Shown: positions 1 through 8,867, numbered from the stretch's first letter. The stretch: 39,473 nt of DNA from Bacillus pseudomycoides (GCF_002582035.1 NZ_NUQE01000008.1:773-40245); one strand, 5' to 3'. The notes: generated by a model from the letters alone, not told the origin. Translations and numbers: made by a program.

Positions 1-20
1 CCCAGCTGAGCTAATCCTCC
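1..20 (-). tRNA. tRNA-Val (5' part only, cut by window edge)
   Basis: Read on the minus strand the first 20 bases are the 5' acceptor arm and D-stem of a tRNA (GGAGGATTAGCTCAGC...). This start matches Bacillus tRNA-Val. The anticodon lies outside the window, so the identity is an inference from the 5' arm only. It is the next member of the tRNA cluster that continues to position 280. Confidence 0.7.
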
Positions 21-24
21 GAAG

Positions 25-99
25 TGGTGACCCGTACGGGATTCGAACCCGTGTTACCGCCGTGAAAGGGCGGTGTCTTAACCACTTGACCAACGGGCC
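25..99 (-). tRNA. tRNA-Glu (anticodon TTC)
   Basis: The minus strand folds as a full cloverleaf. The acceptor GGCCCGT pairs with ACGGGTC, the discriminator is A, and the CCA end is encoded (TGG at 25-27 on the plus strand). The anticodon loop is CCTTTCAC, giving anticodon TTC for glutamate. The T-arm GGTTCGAATCC is intact. It lies 8 nt from the Ser tRNA in a tightly packed cluster. Confidence 0.97.
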
Positions 100-106
100 A
101 AAATTA

Positions 107-197
107 TGGCAGAGAAGAAGGGATTCGAACCCTCGCACCGCGTAAGCGATCTACTCCCTTAGCAGGGGAGCCCCTTGAGCCACTTGGGTACTTCTCT
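107..197 (-). tRNA. tRNA-Ser (anticodon GCT)
   Basis: This is a 91-nt class II tRNA with a long variable arm (TAGATCGCTTACGCGGT region). The acceptor AGAGAAG pairs with CTTCTCT, the discriminator is G, and CCA is encoded. The anticodon loop CCTGCTAAG gives GCT, which reads AGC/AGU serine codons. Confidence 0.97.
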
Positions 198-205
198 ATA
201 TTATA

Positions 206-280
206 TGGCTCCGCAGGTAGGACTCGAACCTACGACCGATCGGTTAACAGCCGATAGCTCTACCACTGAGCTACTGCGGA
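206..280 (-). tRNA. tRNA-Asn (anticodon GTT)
   Basis: A complete cloverleaf on the minus strand. The acceptor TCCGCAG pairs with CTGCGGA, the anticodon loop CTGTTAAC gives GTT, the T-loop GTTCGAGTC is intact and CCA is encoded. It is the first gene of the visible cluster. A promoter before it is not obvious to me. Confidence 0.97.
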
Positions 281-385
281 ATAAGAAAGACATTTTTTAT
301 CTTATAAAAAATCATTTTACAAATCAAGCACTTCTTACAATATCTTGTAGTGAGCTGACATGTTTATACTATACTGGATTGATTT

Positions 386-850
386 TTAACTGTCAAGGTG
401 TTTTTTTACCTGCTTCAAACGCCCTTTACACTTTCCACAAACATAGCGATTTGTATTTATTCTTCTCCTTCTTATGTATTGAAAGCCACACGATAAACAA
501 ATATATATGTATTGTTTTTTCTCCTTCCTCTCATCAGGAATCCTTTTACAAAAACGCGGCGCATCTACTTGATTCAATAACTCACGGAAATCCCTATCCC
601 TATGTTGATACCCTTTCCCCATAAGATGTAAATGATAATGACAAAGCTCATGCTTAATTACTGCAATTAATTCCTTCTCTCCATAAGTTTGATAATAACG
701 ATAATTTAATTCTATATTGTGTGATCCTAGCAAATATCGTCCACCCGTCGTACGTAAACGTTTGTTAAATGTCACTTTATGCAAAAAAGGCCTCGCAAAA
801 TATTCTACTGATATCTCCTCCACCAATCTCTGTATATCTATTTCCTGCAT
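386..850 (-). CDS. SprT-like zinc metalloprotease-family protein (YdcK-like)
   Basis: A 154-residue SprT/YdcK family protein. The metalloprotease motif HELCH is at residues 67-71. His83 or a nearby residue may be the third zinc ligand. The C-terminal zinc ribbon has CLSC at 118-121 and CGKC at 138-141, followed by a basic tail. The ATG at 850 has a well-placed AGGAGAG upstream, so this start is secure. Its place between tRNAs and cmpA/tex matches ydcK in B. subtilis. The cellular substrate of the bacterial SprT-like proteins is not known to me. The related eukaryotic Spartan acts on DNA-protein crosslinks, but that function should not be transferred without evidence. Confidence 0.9.
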   Translation of the reverse strand: MQEIDIQRLVEEISVEYFARPFLHKVTFNKRLRTTGGRYLLGSHNIELNYRYYQTYGEKELIAVIKHELCHYHLHLMGKGYQHRDRDFRELLNQVDAPRFCKRIPDERKEKKQYIYICLSCGFQYIRRRRINTNRYVCGKCKGRLKQVKKHLDS

Positions 851-957
851 CCCTATCTCTCCTAATGATTAAAATAAATCCACACGTCTTTTTTGTCTCA
901 TGCATACATTAAATAGTACATATACCCATCCTCATTTCTGTAAAAGGAGGGATTCAT

Positions 958-1077
958 ATGCCAGCATGGCTTCGTAAACAAATGCGGCGTGCTTATTATG
1001 AAAAAAACCGCTATCAAATCAAACTACTTAACGAATGTTGGTTTTTTTATAAAAAAAGCAATACCCTTAGTAAATAA
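958..1077 (+). CDS. cmpA: CmpA, cortex morphogenetic small protein
   Basis: A 39-residue protein beginning MPAWLRKQMRRAYYE and containing QIKLLNECWFFYKK, which I recognise as CmpA. In B. subtilis CmpA is a very small sporulation protein that links coat and cortex assembly through control of the SpoIVA-based coat. The gene sits between ydcK and tex, as here. The ATG has a strong AAAGGAGG (943-950) 7 nt upstream, and an intrinsic terminator begins at the stop codon. A CATACATT at 903-910 resembles a sigma-E -10 box, but I do not see a matching -35, so regulation by sigma-E is only a suggestion. Confidence 0.88.
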   Translation: MPAWLRKQMRRAYYEKNRYQIKLLNECWFFYKKSNTLSK

Positions 1078-1106
1078 AGGGAGCGGAACACCCTCCACTC
1101 CCTTTT
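1076..1106 (+). terminator. Intrinsic terminator of cmpA
   Basis: The arms AAAGGGAG (1076-1083) and CTCCCTTT (1098-1105) are extended inward with one mismatch, and a short T run follows. The structure overlaps the cmpA stop codon. It could also terminate tex transcripts on the minus strand. Confidence 0.8.
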
Positions 1107-1159
1107 CATGTTAACTCTCAGTGTAAATCGAAAAAGCCACAATGATTCATTTTACTTCA

Positions 1160-3328
1160 TCACTCTATTGGTAACATAGATAAAGCAACGCGTCCTTTTT
1201 TCATATCAACTTCATCAACCCACACTTTTACAATTTGCCCCACAGACACGATATCTAATGGATGTTTTACAAACTGCTTACTCATTTTTGAAATATGAAC
1301 TAATCCATCTTGCTTCACACCAATATCAACAAAAGCACCAAAATCGACAACATTACGAACCGTACCTTCCAATTCCATGCCTCGCTTTAAATCCTCTAGT
1401 TTTAAAATACCTTTTTTAAGAAGCGGCTTCGGTAATTCATCACGTAAATCTCGTTCTGGACGAATAAGAGCATCAATAATATCTCGCAATGTCGGTTCAC
1501 CAATATTTGTTTGTTCTGATAACGAAGGAATTTCTACTTCTTCTAAACGCTTCTGCAAATGAGGTTGTCCAACATCTGTAATAGATAACCCTAAGCTTTT
1601 CAATAGCAGTTCTACATTCTTATATTGCTCCGGATGAATACTTGTTCGATCAAGTGGATTTTCACCTTCTAAAACACGTAAAAAACCAATACATTGTTCA
1701 TATGTCTTCGCACCCAATCGCGGGATATCTTTCAGCTCAGCACGTTTTGTAAATTTCCCGCTCTCTTCACGTTTTTTTACAATGTTTTTCGCAACTGTTT
1801 TTGATAAACCAGAAACATATTGCAATAAGGAAACAGAAGCAGTATTTACGTTCACTCCAACTTGGTTTACAGCCGTTTCAACAACAAATGTTAATGATTC
1901 ATTCAACTGTTTTTGTGATACATCATGTTGATATTGTCCTACACCAACAGATTTGGGATCAATCTTTACTAATTCTGCAAGCGGATCCTGCAAACGTCTT
2001 CCAATGGAAACTGCACTTCTTTCTTCAACTTGCAAACCAGGAAACTCTTCCCTCGCTAAGTCTGACGCTGAATATACGCTCGCCCCAGCTTCATTGACAA
2101 TAATATAAAATACATCACGTGTAACTGCTTGTAATACATCTACGACAAATTCTTCCGTTTCACGAGAAGCCGTACCATTTCCAATTGCAACTACTTCTAC
2201 TTCATACTTTTCTAAAATTGAAATACACTTCTTTTTCGCTTCTTCATATTTCTTAACGGGCGGATGCGGATAAATAACATCAATATGAAGTACTTTTCCC
2301 GTATCATCTACAACGGCAAGTTTACATCCTGTGCGATATGCTGGATCTACAGCTAATACAACCTTCCCTTTCATCGGCGGTTGTAATAATAAATTCCTTA
2401 AGTTCTCTGAAAAAATATGAATTGCTTGTTCTTCCGCTCTCTCTGTTAACTCTTTACGAATTTCTCTTTCAATAGATGGTTGAATTAAACGCTTGTAACC
2501 ATCTTCAATCGCCTCTTGCACATAAGAAGTACTTGGCGCGTATGATTTATGAATTACTTTTTTATGTAAAAACTGAAGAATTTCTTCAACCGGAGGAACG
2601 ATTGCTACTTTTAAAATTTCTTCTTTTTCACCGCGATTCATGGCTAATACACGATGAGGTACAACTTTTTGTACTGGCTCTTCATAGCTGTAATACATTT
2701 CGTATACATTCTTTTCATCTTTCTCTTCATCTTTTACAACTGCTGAAATGGTTCCTTTTCTAAAAGTAGTATTTCGAATCCAACTGCGATAAGATGCTTC
2801 GTCAGACACGTATTCTGCGACAATATCTTTTGCACCTTGTAACGCTTCTTCTGGTGAATGAACTTCCTTTTCTTCATTTACGAATACTTTCGCTCTTTCC
2901 AACGCATCATCCTTCGCAAACGTTAATAACCAATCCGCTAAAGGTTCTAACCCTTTCTCTTTTGCAATTGTTGCTTTTGTTCTTCGTTTTTCTTTATATG
3001 GACGATATAAATCTTCTACTTCTTGTAGTTTTGTTGCAGATACAATGTTACGACGCAACTCTTCTGTAAGCTTTCCTTTTTCATGAATTAAACGCAACAC
3101 TTCTTCTTTACGATTTTCAAGCTGAGTGATATACTGCCATCTTTCTAAAATCGAACGAATTTGCACTTCATCTAATGAGTTTGTCCATTCTTTTCGATAA
3201 CGAGCAATAAATGGAACTGTATTACCTTCCTCCGTTAGCTGAATAACATGACGTACTTGCTTCTCTGAAAAATTCAATTCTTTCGCTAACATTTTCATTA
3301 ACTCTTGACGGTCATCTACCATTTCCAT
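1160..3328 (-). CDS. tex: Tex family S1 RNA-binding protein
   Basis: About 722 residues, the usual Tex length. Domains in order are an N-terminal helical region, a YqgF/RNase H-like fold (AVDPAYRTGCKLAVVD near residue 325), helix-hairpin-helix repeats (VNTASVSLLQYVSGL near 500), and a C-terminal S1 domain (GTVRNVVDFGAFVDIG near 655). Tex binds nucleic acid and affects transcription or RNA turnover, and many bacteria have it. I chose the ATG at 3328 because AAGGAGG (3340-3346) lies 11 nt upstream. A TTG at 3337 is too close to that site. It follows ndoA after a terminator. In B. subtilis the rsbR-sigB-rsbX genes lie at this junction, and they are absent here. Confidence 0.95.
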   Translation of the reverse strand: MEMVDDRQELMKMLAKELNFSEKQVRHVIQLTEEGNTVPFIARYRKEWTNSLDEVQIRSILERWQYITQLENRKEEVLRLIHEKGKLTEELRRNIVSATKLQEVEDLYRPYKEKRRTKATIAKEKGLEPLADWLLTFAKDDALERAKVFVNEEKEVHSPEEALQGAKDIVAEYVSDEASYRSWIRNTTFRKGTISAVVKDEEKDEKNVYEMYYSYEEPVQKVVPHRVLAMNRGEKEEILKVAIVPPVEEILQFLHKKVIHKSYAPSTSYVQEAIEDGYKRLIQPSIEREIRKELTERAEEQAIHIFSENLRNLLLQPPMKGKVVLAVDPAYRTGCKLAVVDDTGKVLHIDVIYPHPPVKKYEEAKKKCISILEKYEVEVVAIGNGTASRETEEFVVDVLQAVTRDVFYIIVNEAGASVYSASDLAREEFPGLQVEERSAVSIGRRLQDPLAELVKIDPKSVGVGQYQHDVSQKQLNESLTFVVETAVNQVGVNVNTASVSLLQYVSGLSKTVAKNIVKKREESGKFTKRAELKDIPRLGAKTYEQCIGFLRVLEGENPLDRTSIHPEQYKNVELLLKSLGLSITDVGQPHLQKRLEEVEIPSLSEQTNIGEPTLRDIIDALIRPERDLRDELPKPLLKKGILKLEDLKRGMELEGTVRNVVDFGAFVDIGVKQDGLVHISKMSKQFVKHPLDIVSVGQIVKVWVDEVDMKKGRVALSMLPIE

Positions 3329-3352
3329 TTGCAACAAAACCTCCTTAATAAT

Positions 3353-3381
3353 AAAAAAAGCTGCTCTTAAAAGAGAGCAAC
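3353..3381 (-). terminator. Intrinsic terminator after ndoA
   Basis: On the minus strand GTTGCTCT (3381-3374) pairs with AGAGCAGC (3367-3360) and is followed by seven T. It ends the ndoAI-ndoA transcript before tex. Confidence 0.85.
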
Positions 3382-3393
3382 TTAAATGTTGAA

Positions 3394-3744
3394 CTAAAAA
3401 TCTATCAGTCCTAAACTAATTTGCAGAGCTTCATCTACACGATTCATCATCAGATCGTCTAACTGAGTGATTTTGTCCGTTAAGCGCTGCTTATCGATTG
3501 TTCGAATCTGTTCAAGCAAGATAACAGAATCTCTCTCAAATCCATACTTTTTTGCATCAATCTCCACATGGGTGGGCAATTTCGCTTTCTGAATCTGTGC
3601 AGTAATGGCCGCCACAATCACAGTAGGACTAAAACGATTCCCAATGTCATTTTGAATGACCAGAACCGGACGAACGCCTCCTTGCTCAGAACCAACAACT
3701 GGGGAAAGGTCTGCAAAATACACGTCGCCGCGTTTTACAATCAA
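3394..3744 (-). CDS. ndoA: EndoA/NdoA, MazF-family endoribonuclease toxin
   Basis: A 116-residue PemK/MazF toxin, essentially the length and sequence of B. subtilis EndoA (YdcE). Catalytic residues are visible at Arg25 (GGVRPVLVI) and Thr48 (AAIT). The family cleaves mRNA in a sequence-specific way (UACAU in B. subtilis EndoA). Its start codon is 4 nt after the stop of the antitoxin gene, so the pair is translationally linked. No defect is visible. Confidence 0.97.
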   Translation of the reverse strand: MIVKRGDVYFADLSPVVGSEQGGVRPVLVIQNDIGNRFSPTVIVAAITAQIQKAKLPTHVEIDAKKYGFERDSVILLEQIRTIDKQRLTDKITQLDDLMMNRVDEALQISLGLIDF

Positions 3745-3748
3745 GAGA

Positions 3749-4036
3749 TTACCCCCCGCTAACTAAGCGTTCTACTGTATGAGCTGCTTCATACTCCGCT
3801 AAGAAAGCTTCAGATGCAATACCAAGATTAATTTTTCCCATTTCAATGTACCCACGTCGCATTGATTCATGCTGGTAGCGCTTCTTTGTTTTATGTTGGC
3901 GCAATAGCAATTGTGTTGCCTGGCAAATAAGTTCATGGCGATTCTTATTCTCTTGTTTTCCAATTCCGTCTAATTCTGTTACCACTTGTTTTGGCAACCG
4001 AACAACGATTTCAGTAGTTACACTTGATTCGGACAC
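3749..4036 (-). CDS. ndoAI: EndoAI, ribbon-helix-helix antitoxin
   Basis: A 95-residue antitoxin of EndoA. The N-terminal [18 protein letters not shown] is a typical ribbon-helix-helix strand and helix that binds DNA. The C-terminal half is the toxin-binding part. The start is GTG at 4036, with GGAGGT (4045-4050) 8 nt upstream. It is co-transcribed with ndoA, and family members often autoregulate, but I see no clear operator. Confidence 0.95.
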   Translation of the reverse strand: MSESSVTTEIVVRLPKQVVTELDGIGKQENKNRHELICQATQLLLRQHKTKKRYQHESMRRGYIEMGKINLGIASEAFLAEYEAAHTVERLVSGG

Positions 4037-4089
4037 AAAAATACACCTCCACCGTCAACTACACACACATATATATGACACCTATTGTA

Positions 4090-4119
4090 ATAATACCATT
4101 GTATGAAGCCTGTTGCAAA
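4090..4119 (-). promoter_or_regulatory. Likely sigma-A promoter of ndoAI-ndoA
   Basis: On the minus strand TTTGCA (4119-4114) and TATTAT (4095-4090) are separated by 18 nt. Predicted transcription starts about 45 nt before the GTG of ndoAI. Confidence 0.5.
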
Positions 4120-4278
4120 GACTTCCTGATTTCTTGTTTTATGTTTTCCAATTTGGAAATAAAACATTCACTTCCTTGTACTTTTCTATGTTCTTCTTCC
4201 AAATTGAGTTTCTCAACTTGCCAAAAAGGGACATACTCACCTTTTATAAGTGCACACTTAAACTATAGAATTCTCATC

Positions 4279-5448
4279 TTATATGTCATTTAAATAATTT
4301 ACAACCTCTACGACCTTTCCATTTTTTACATATACACGCGGAATACGAAAATTGATTGTTGCAATGACTTCATAATTAATTGTCCCTGAATAATCCGCGA
4401 CCTCAGTAGCACTAATATACTGATCATTTTGTCTTCCAATTAGAGTAACTTTTGTTCCAAGCGGCACTTCATATGGTACACGAACCATCAGCATATCCAT
4501 TGTAATCCTACCTACAATTGGCACTCTTATACCATTTACAAGCACTTTAAAACCCTGCAACCTACGCAGCCAACCATCAGCATATCCAACAGGCAACGTA
4601 GCAATCCATTCTTCTGTTTTCGTTCGATAAGTGACGCTATAACTAATTCCATCACCTTTTGTCACCTGTTTTATATGCGCAACAGTTGTATGCCAAGATA
4701 ATGCAGGATCAAGCTTAATCGGTAAAAAAGGTTGGATTTGCATAGATGGGGTCAATCCATACATCGAAATCCCTATTCTGACAGCATTGAAAGTAGTACT
4801 TGGAAAACGTAAAGTTGCGGCACTATTAGCTGTGTGAATACATTTTGGGCTCAATCCAAATTCTTTTAGCCAACCTAGTTGTTCCAAAAACATATTATAC
4901 TGTTTATCAAAATAAGCTGTCTCCACTTCATCAGCTGTTGCAAAGTGAGTATAAACCCCTTCTAATTTTAAAAAAGGTGCATTTTGTAAACTTTTTAGAA
5001 ACTTTTTCAATTCATCTTTTCTACGAATTCCAATTCTCCCCATACCGCTATCAAATTTAAGATGAAAATGGAATGACCTCGAAGAAGCCCACACCTTTTC
5101 CGCTTTTTCTATCCATTCTTTTTGAAACACAGTTAATGTAATCTCATTCTCTGCTGCCACATTAATGTCTTCCGGACGCGAAGCACCTAATACTAAAATA
5201 GGAGCTGTAATTCCAGCTCTTCTTAAGACAAGAGCTTCATCCAAGAATGCAACAGCTAATCTTGTGGCTCCTGCTGCTAACGCTGTATTTGCAATTTGCA
5301 CTGATCCATGGCCATATGCATTTGCTTTCACAACAGCAAAAATCTCCACATTTTTTGGAATAATAGATTTAATACGAGTCAAATTATCATAAATCGCATC
5401 TAAGTTTATCTCTACCCACGTATCACGATAAAATGGCGATTTTTCCAT
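4279..5448 (-). CDS. alr: Alanine racemase
   Basis: A 389-residue PLP-dependent alanine racemase that makes D-alanine for peptidoglycan. The PLP lysine is Lys41 in AVVKANAYGHG. The catalytic tyrosine is Tyr270 in GDGISYSVTY. It is full length, with an N-terminal TIM barrel and a C-terminal beta domain. An AAGGAAGTG stands about 13 nt before the ATG, a rather long spacing. It is separated from ndoAI by about 240 bp that contain the ndoAI promoter. Together with ddl and murF in this window it supplies D-Ala-D-Ala. Spore-associated alanine racemase is known in this group, but the sequence alone does not show which paralogue this is. Confidence 0.97.
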   Translation of the reverse strand: MEKSPFYRDTWVEINLDAIYDNLTRIKSIIPKNVEIFAVVKANAYGHGSVQIANTALAAGATRLAVAFLDEALVLRRAGITAPILVLGASRPEDINVAAENEITLTVFQKEWIEKAEKVWASSRSFHFHLKFDSGMGRIGIRRKDELKKFLKSLQNAPFLKLEGVYTHFATADEVETAYFDKQYNMFLEQLGWLKEFGLSPKCIHTANSAATLRFPSTTFNAVRIGISMYGLTPSMQIQPFLPIKLDPALSWHTTVAHIKQVTKGDGISYSVTYRTKTEEWIATLPVGYADGWLRRLQGFKVLVNGIRVPIVGRITMDMLMVRVPYEVPLGTKVTLIGRQNDQYISATEVADYSGTINYEVIATINFRIPRVYVKNGKVVEVVNYLNDI

Positions 5449-5593
5449 CTAGAAAAAAAACACTTCCTTTATACGATATGCAAAGCTTATTCTTTTATAT
5501 TCACTTTTTTTCTTACCTTTATTCCATCATGTTAAGCGCCACTTTCATCACCAGATTTTACACACCAAAATACTATCTGTTAAATCGTGATAA

Positions 5594-5626
5594 AAAACGT
5601 GGTGTACACCATAGCCACCACGTTTT
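5594..5626 (-). terminator. Intrinsic terminator of the YdcC-like lipoprotein gene
   Basis: An 11-bp perfect stem (AAAACGTGGTG 5594-5604 with CACCACGTTTT 5616-5626), followed on the minus strand by TTTTTTA. Confidence 0.9.
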
Positions 5627-5632
5627 AATCGT

Positions 5633-6643
5633 TTACTTCACTTGTTTTTGAGTCACAGAGCGCGCTACCATTAACAACTCTTCTTGTTCTAAACCTTTTG
5701 ATACAAGCATATACTCAGCTCCATCATGTGACCATGTAACAGAATCTTTTGTTAATGCCCCAATTGCGAAACCTAAATCAACAGGTTCCCCACTCATATT
5801 TTGTAGTGCAATAGTTGGTGCTACCTTCGCTTTTTCTTGTATTAATGTAAAACTCTTTTTATTGCCAGTGTACGTAAGAATATTACGTTTACCACTGTCT
5901 GTCTGAAATTCTTTCTCCTCTTTTAAAGCCATACCTTGCGGCGTATCACTTGGGTATAACACAGCAAACGGCTTCTCTCCTTGTGCTGTCGTTTGTATAT
6001 CGACTTGTGCTCTAGACATATTTTGCTTCGTATCAAACGCACCTTTATCAAATTTTGTATCAAACTTTACTTTAGAAAAATCTACTTGCACAAGAATATT
6101 TTGATCATTGTCCATTAATTTCACCGAAACAGGCGCTAAATCATTTTTATTAAATGTAATTTGTTGCTTTGGCAACATATTTTGATGATGATAGTTTGTT
6201 TTCGTTTCAAACTCATAATATTTGTCTGTTTTCTTAAACGAACGGTCCTTATCATTCAAAATATCCCTTACAAGTGATTCATATAAATATGCTTGGCTGC
6301 TATTTTGCGGCCAATCACTTTGAAAACGAAAACTTTTATTTAAAGACGGGGTAAGAACGAATACACCTTCATCATTTCGTAAAATAATCTGGCTTTGATC
6401 TTTCTTTGCATTTTTCAGGTTCACTCGATAATACGAGGGTTTCTTATACCAAACCTCAACATCATATACTTGCGGTTCATTTCCCGTTTTAATCGTTAAC
6501 TTCGCTTCTGCTTGATAGCTTTTCATATCTTTTACTCTTTCATTCAAATCTTGCACAACATCTTCATTCTTCTTCTCCATACAACCCGCTAACAGAAAAA
6601 CGGTTAACAAACCGACAATAAACAAACCTAGCCGCCTTTTCAT
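5633..6643 (-). CDS. YdcC-like sporulation/LolA-fold lipoprotein
   Basis: A 336-residue secreted lipoprotein. Residues 1-20 form a signal peptide ending in the lipobox LLAGC with Cys21. The rest (AKLTIKTGNEPQVYDVEVWYKKPSYYRV) matches the LolA-like beta-rich fold of YdcC in B. subtilis, annotated as a sporulation protein. In this gene order (acpS, this gene, alr, ndoAI) it is the positional equivalent of ydcC. It is likely anchored on the outer face of the membrane. A role in germination or cortex processing, as for the distant clostridial GerS, is only a suggestion. Confidence 0.85.
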   Translation of the reverse strand: MKRRLGLFIVGLLTVFLLAGCMEKKNEDVVQDLNERVKDMKSYQAEAKLTIKTGNEPQVYDVEVWYKKPSYYRVNLKNAKKDQSQIILRNDEGVFVLTPSLNKSFRFQSDWPQNSSQAYLYESLVRDILNDKDRSFKKTDKYYEFETKTNYHHQNMLPKQQITFNKNDLAPVSVKLMDNDQNILVQVDFSKVKFDTKFDKGAFDTKQNMSRAQVDIQTTAQGEKPFAVLYPSDTPQGMALKEEKEFQTDSGKRNILTYTGNKKSFTLIQEKAKVAPTIALQNMSGEPVDLGFAIGALTKDSVTWSHDGAEYMLVSKGLEQEELLMVARSVTQKQVK

Positions 6644-6736
6644 ATGTTCAGCCCCTTTGCCTCGATAAGTAAGTGGAAGAAAACCTCTTCCTTAACGCTA
6701 CTCAAATATATGAGACAAATATATGAAATATGCAGA

Positions 6737-7096
6737 CTAGCTTGACGGGCTTTCTAAAATGACTTGTGCCACCGCAAACTCTCGGCTATGGCTAATCGAA
6801 AGATGGATAATATGATTTGTATTTGCAAGTAAAACAGGTTTTCCTCTTTCATCATTTGTGATTTCAATATGTAAAAAACTAACCTCTTTTCCAATTCCGG
6901 TACCAAGCGCTTTCGAATATGCTTCTTTTGCCGCAAAGCGTCCTGCAACAAATTCACTACGCCGCTTTCCTTTTAACGAACATGCTACTTGGCGCTCTTT
7001 TTCTGTTAAAATACGCTCTATAAATTTCGGTTGCCCTTCTATCATCTTTTCAATTCTTTCAATTTCAATAATATCGATTCCAATTCCTACAATCAT
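6737..7096 (-). CDS. acpS: Holo-[acyl-carrier-protein] synthase AcpS
   Basis: A 119-residue phosphopantetheinyl transferase that activates acyl carrier protein from CoA. Mg-binding residues are Asp8 ([12 protein letters not shown]) and Glu58 ([16 protein letters not shown]). A longer in-frame extension to 7249 exists but would overlap the divergent rhomboid gene, and its sequence does not match the family. The ATG at 7096 gives the standard length and N-terminus. A GAAGGAAGG lies upstream at a slightly long spacing. Confidence 0.97.
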   Translation of the reverse strand: MIVGIGIDIIEIERIEKMIEGQPKFIERILTEKERQVACSLKGKRRSEFVAGRFAAKEAYSKALGTGIGKEVSFLHIEITNDERGKPVLLANTNHIIHLSISHSREFAVAQVILESPSS

Positions 7097-7184
7097 ATCC
7101 TTACGTTCCTTCCTTCTATTTTCTTTCTCATTTTCATATTGTAAGAATAACAGACAATCTGTTAACAGCAAAAGGAGTGGGGAT

Positions 7185-7739
7185 ATGAATACTCCATTAA
7201 AATACTCATTTACCTCTTTCCCTCCGATTACTACTGCATTAATTTTCATACAACTTGTTTTACTATTATTAGGGAATAAGGTACTATCGATTGGAATCGC
7301 CTGTAATGAGTGTATCGCTGAGGGGGATTGGTGGCGAACTATTTCTTCATTATTTATCCATACAACATTTTCTCATTTTTTATCCAATAATATTTGTTGC
7401 TTAGCACTCGGCTTTTCATTAGAAAAACAACTGCATAGCATTCGATTTTCACTTGTGTTTCTTATATCCGGAGTCACCGGAAATATTATCTCTTACTTTA
7501 TACTTCCCCTCCAGTATACTCATACAGGAGCTTCAGGCGCTATTTTTGGATTATTAGGTCTGCAGCTTTATATATTCTATATGCAATACCACCCTACTAG
7601 AAAAAAAGAAGCTCTTCTCTTTATTATTATTTTATCCATTCTTCTAGCGTTTACATTTCTCGACAATACAACAAACCCAATTAGCCATCTTGTCGGGTTA
7701 CTCACAGGTGCCTGCTTAGGACCATTACTCATAAAGTGA
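7185..7739 (+). CDS. Rhomboid family intramembrane serine protease (YdcA-like)
   Basis: A 184-residue rhomboid with six or so membrane segments. The catalytic serine is Ser117 in the GASGAIFG motif and the catalytic histidine is His168 in PISHLVG. The L1-loop WWR at 49-51 is also present. The ATG at 7185 follows AAAGGAGTGG, while an upstream in-frame extension overlaps acpS on the other strand. The gene runs divergently from acpS with 88 bp between them. Its last codons and stop (ATA AAG TGA) lie inside the start of an interspersed repeat, so the repeat supplies the C-terminus. The substrate is unknown. Confidence 0.93.
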   Translation: MNTPLKYSFTSFPPITTALIFIQLVLLLLGNKVLSIGIACNECIAEGDWWRTISSLFIHTTFSHFLSNNICCLALGFSLEKQLHSIRFSLVFLISGVTGNIISYFILPLQYTHTGASGAIFGLLGLQLYIFYMQYHPTRKKEALLFIIILSILLAFTFLDNTTNPISHLVGLLTGACLGPLLIK

Positions 7740-7784
7740 AACTTCCATCAGTGGGGGCTTACTGCCCGCAAATAGCGGGATAAA
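7731..7784 (+). repeat. Short internally deleted bcr-like repeat
   Basis: A 54-bp element begins ATAAAGTGAAACTTCC and ends GCGGGATAAA, with the middle of the full-length element missing. The rhomboid stop codon (TGA, 7737-7739) lies within it. Confidence 0.8.
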
Positions 7785-7832
7785 AAAATAGATGGTGCAT
7801 CGCTTACTTTACAAAAAAGCTTGCACCATCTA
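7782..7832 (-). terminator. Terminator overlapping the 3' end of uvsE
   Basis: An 11-bp stem TAGATGGTGCA (7789-7799) with TGCACCATCTA (7822-7832) around a 22-nt loop that contains the uvsE stop codon. A T run follows on the minus strand (7782-7788). The last uvsE codons form one arm. Confidence 0.8.
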
Positions 7833-8763
7833 CTATCTCTATCCCAACCTTATCTTTCATATCTCTCATCAACTGAAAGAGCGCCTCGTCTTTTTGTTTT
7901 GCTTCTATCATACAATGTATTTCTGAAACACTGCCTTTTATATATCGCAAAAAAGAAAAAAATTGTTGAGAATCAATAAAATCTGCATGAGCCCTTGGAT
8001 TATTTCCTGCTCGCGGACTAGAAATATGCATTTTAATTGGCAAAGGAGATTGCTCCCACGTTTGCACAACACGTTCCCAATGAGTCTCCCAATCTTCATC
8101 GTGATTCATCATATGATGATGTAAATCAAAAACTACCGGGACTCCAAGTTTTTCTCCTAAGTACAACACCTCTTTTAAGGAAAATGTTGTATCATCATTT
8201 TCTAACATAATCATCTTTTGAATTCCCACTGGAACAAGCGACCAGTTTTCAATGAATTGTTCTAGTGCCTTCTCTTTATCTTCATACGCACCACCAACAT
8301 GTAAAACACAGCGATGCGTTTTATCAATCCCCATTCCTTTTAACAACTTCCCATGCATCTGTAATGTTTTAATGGATTGCTTTAAAATTGGAACATGTAA
8401 TGAATTTAACACAACAAAATGGTCAGGATGAAAGTCAATCCGCATCCCTTGACGTTTTACATATTCTCCAAGCCGTTTTAAATTTTCTCTTAAAGGCTTT
8501 ATATAATCCCACTCTAACAACGCCTCATGATTTGCCAGAGGAATTAACTTCGAACTTAAACGAAAAAATGAGACATCATGTCCATAATTATGTTTTAACA
8601 ACCGTAGGCAATTTTCTAAATTAGAATTAGAAATCCTTTCTAATTTTTTAATTGCCGCTTCCCGGTCCTGTATGCGCTGAAACTGCGCATACGTCATTGT
8701 TTGCGAAGGAGAAGCGTTCTTTAAATGTACGCTCATTGCAACATACCCAAGCTTTACAAGCAT
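7804..8763 (-). CDS. uvsE: UV damage endonuclease UvsE/UVDE
   Basis: About 319 residues of the UVDE family, a TIM-barrel endonuclease that nicks 5' of UV photoproducts in an alternative excision repair pathway. Visible features are the N-terminal KLGYVAMSVHLKNASPS, the metal-site sequences IDFHPDHFVVLN and CVLHVGGA, and MLENDDTTF and VFDLHHHMMNHD further on. The ATG at 8763 has GAGGAAA about 5 nt upstream. A 15-residue upstream extension lacks a ribosome site. In spore formers the enzyme is associated with UV tolerance. It appears monocistronic, with terminators on both sides. Confidence 0.95.
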   Translation of the reverse strand: MLVKLGYVAMSVHLKNASPSQTMTYAQFQRIQDREAAIKKLERISNSNLENCLRLLKHNYGHDVSFFRLSSKLIPLANHEALLEWDYIKPLRENLKRLGEYVKRQGMRIDFHPDHFVVLNSLHVPILKQSIKTLQMHGKLLKGMGIDKTHRCVLHVGGAYEDKEKALEQFIENWSLVPVGIQKMIMLENDDTTFSLKEVLYLGEKLGVPVVFDLHHHMMNHDEDWETHWERVVQTWEQSPLPIKMHISSPRAGNNPRAHADFIDSQQFFSFLRYIKGSVSEIHCMIEAKQKDEALFQLMRDMKDKVGIEIVDGASFFVK

Positions 8764-8811
8764 TCCATTTCCTCTTTTCCAATACAAGTTTCTATGTAGT
8801 ATACCCAACTA

Positions 8812-8850
8812 AAAAAACAAAAAAGACAGCCTTTATGAACAAGACTGTCT
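8812..8850 (-). terminator. Intrinsic terminator of cshA
   Basis: On the minus strand AGACAG (8850-8845) pairs with CTGTCT (8829-8824), followed by a long T-rich tract (8823-8812). Confidence 0.75.
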
Positions 8851-8867
8851 CTCTTCTATGAATTTAA

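Noticed and set aside
175-624. 149-codon plus-strand ORF across tRNAs and the SprT-like gene
   Set aside because: It runs through two tRNA genes and antisense to a well-supported gene; no ribosome binding site.
7097-7249. N-terminal extension of AcpS
   Set aside because: It overlaps the divergent rhomboid start and does not match the AcpS N-terminus; the ATG at 7096 gives the standard protein.
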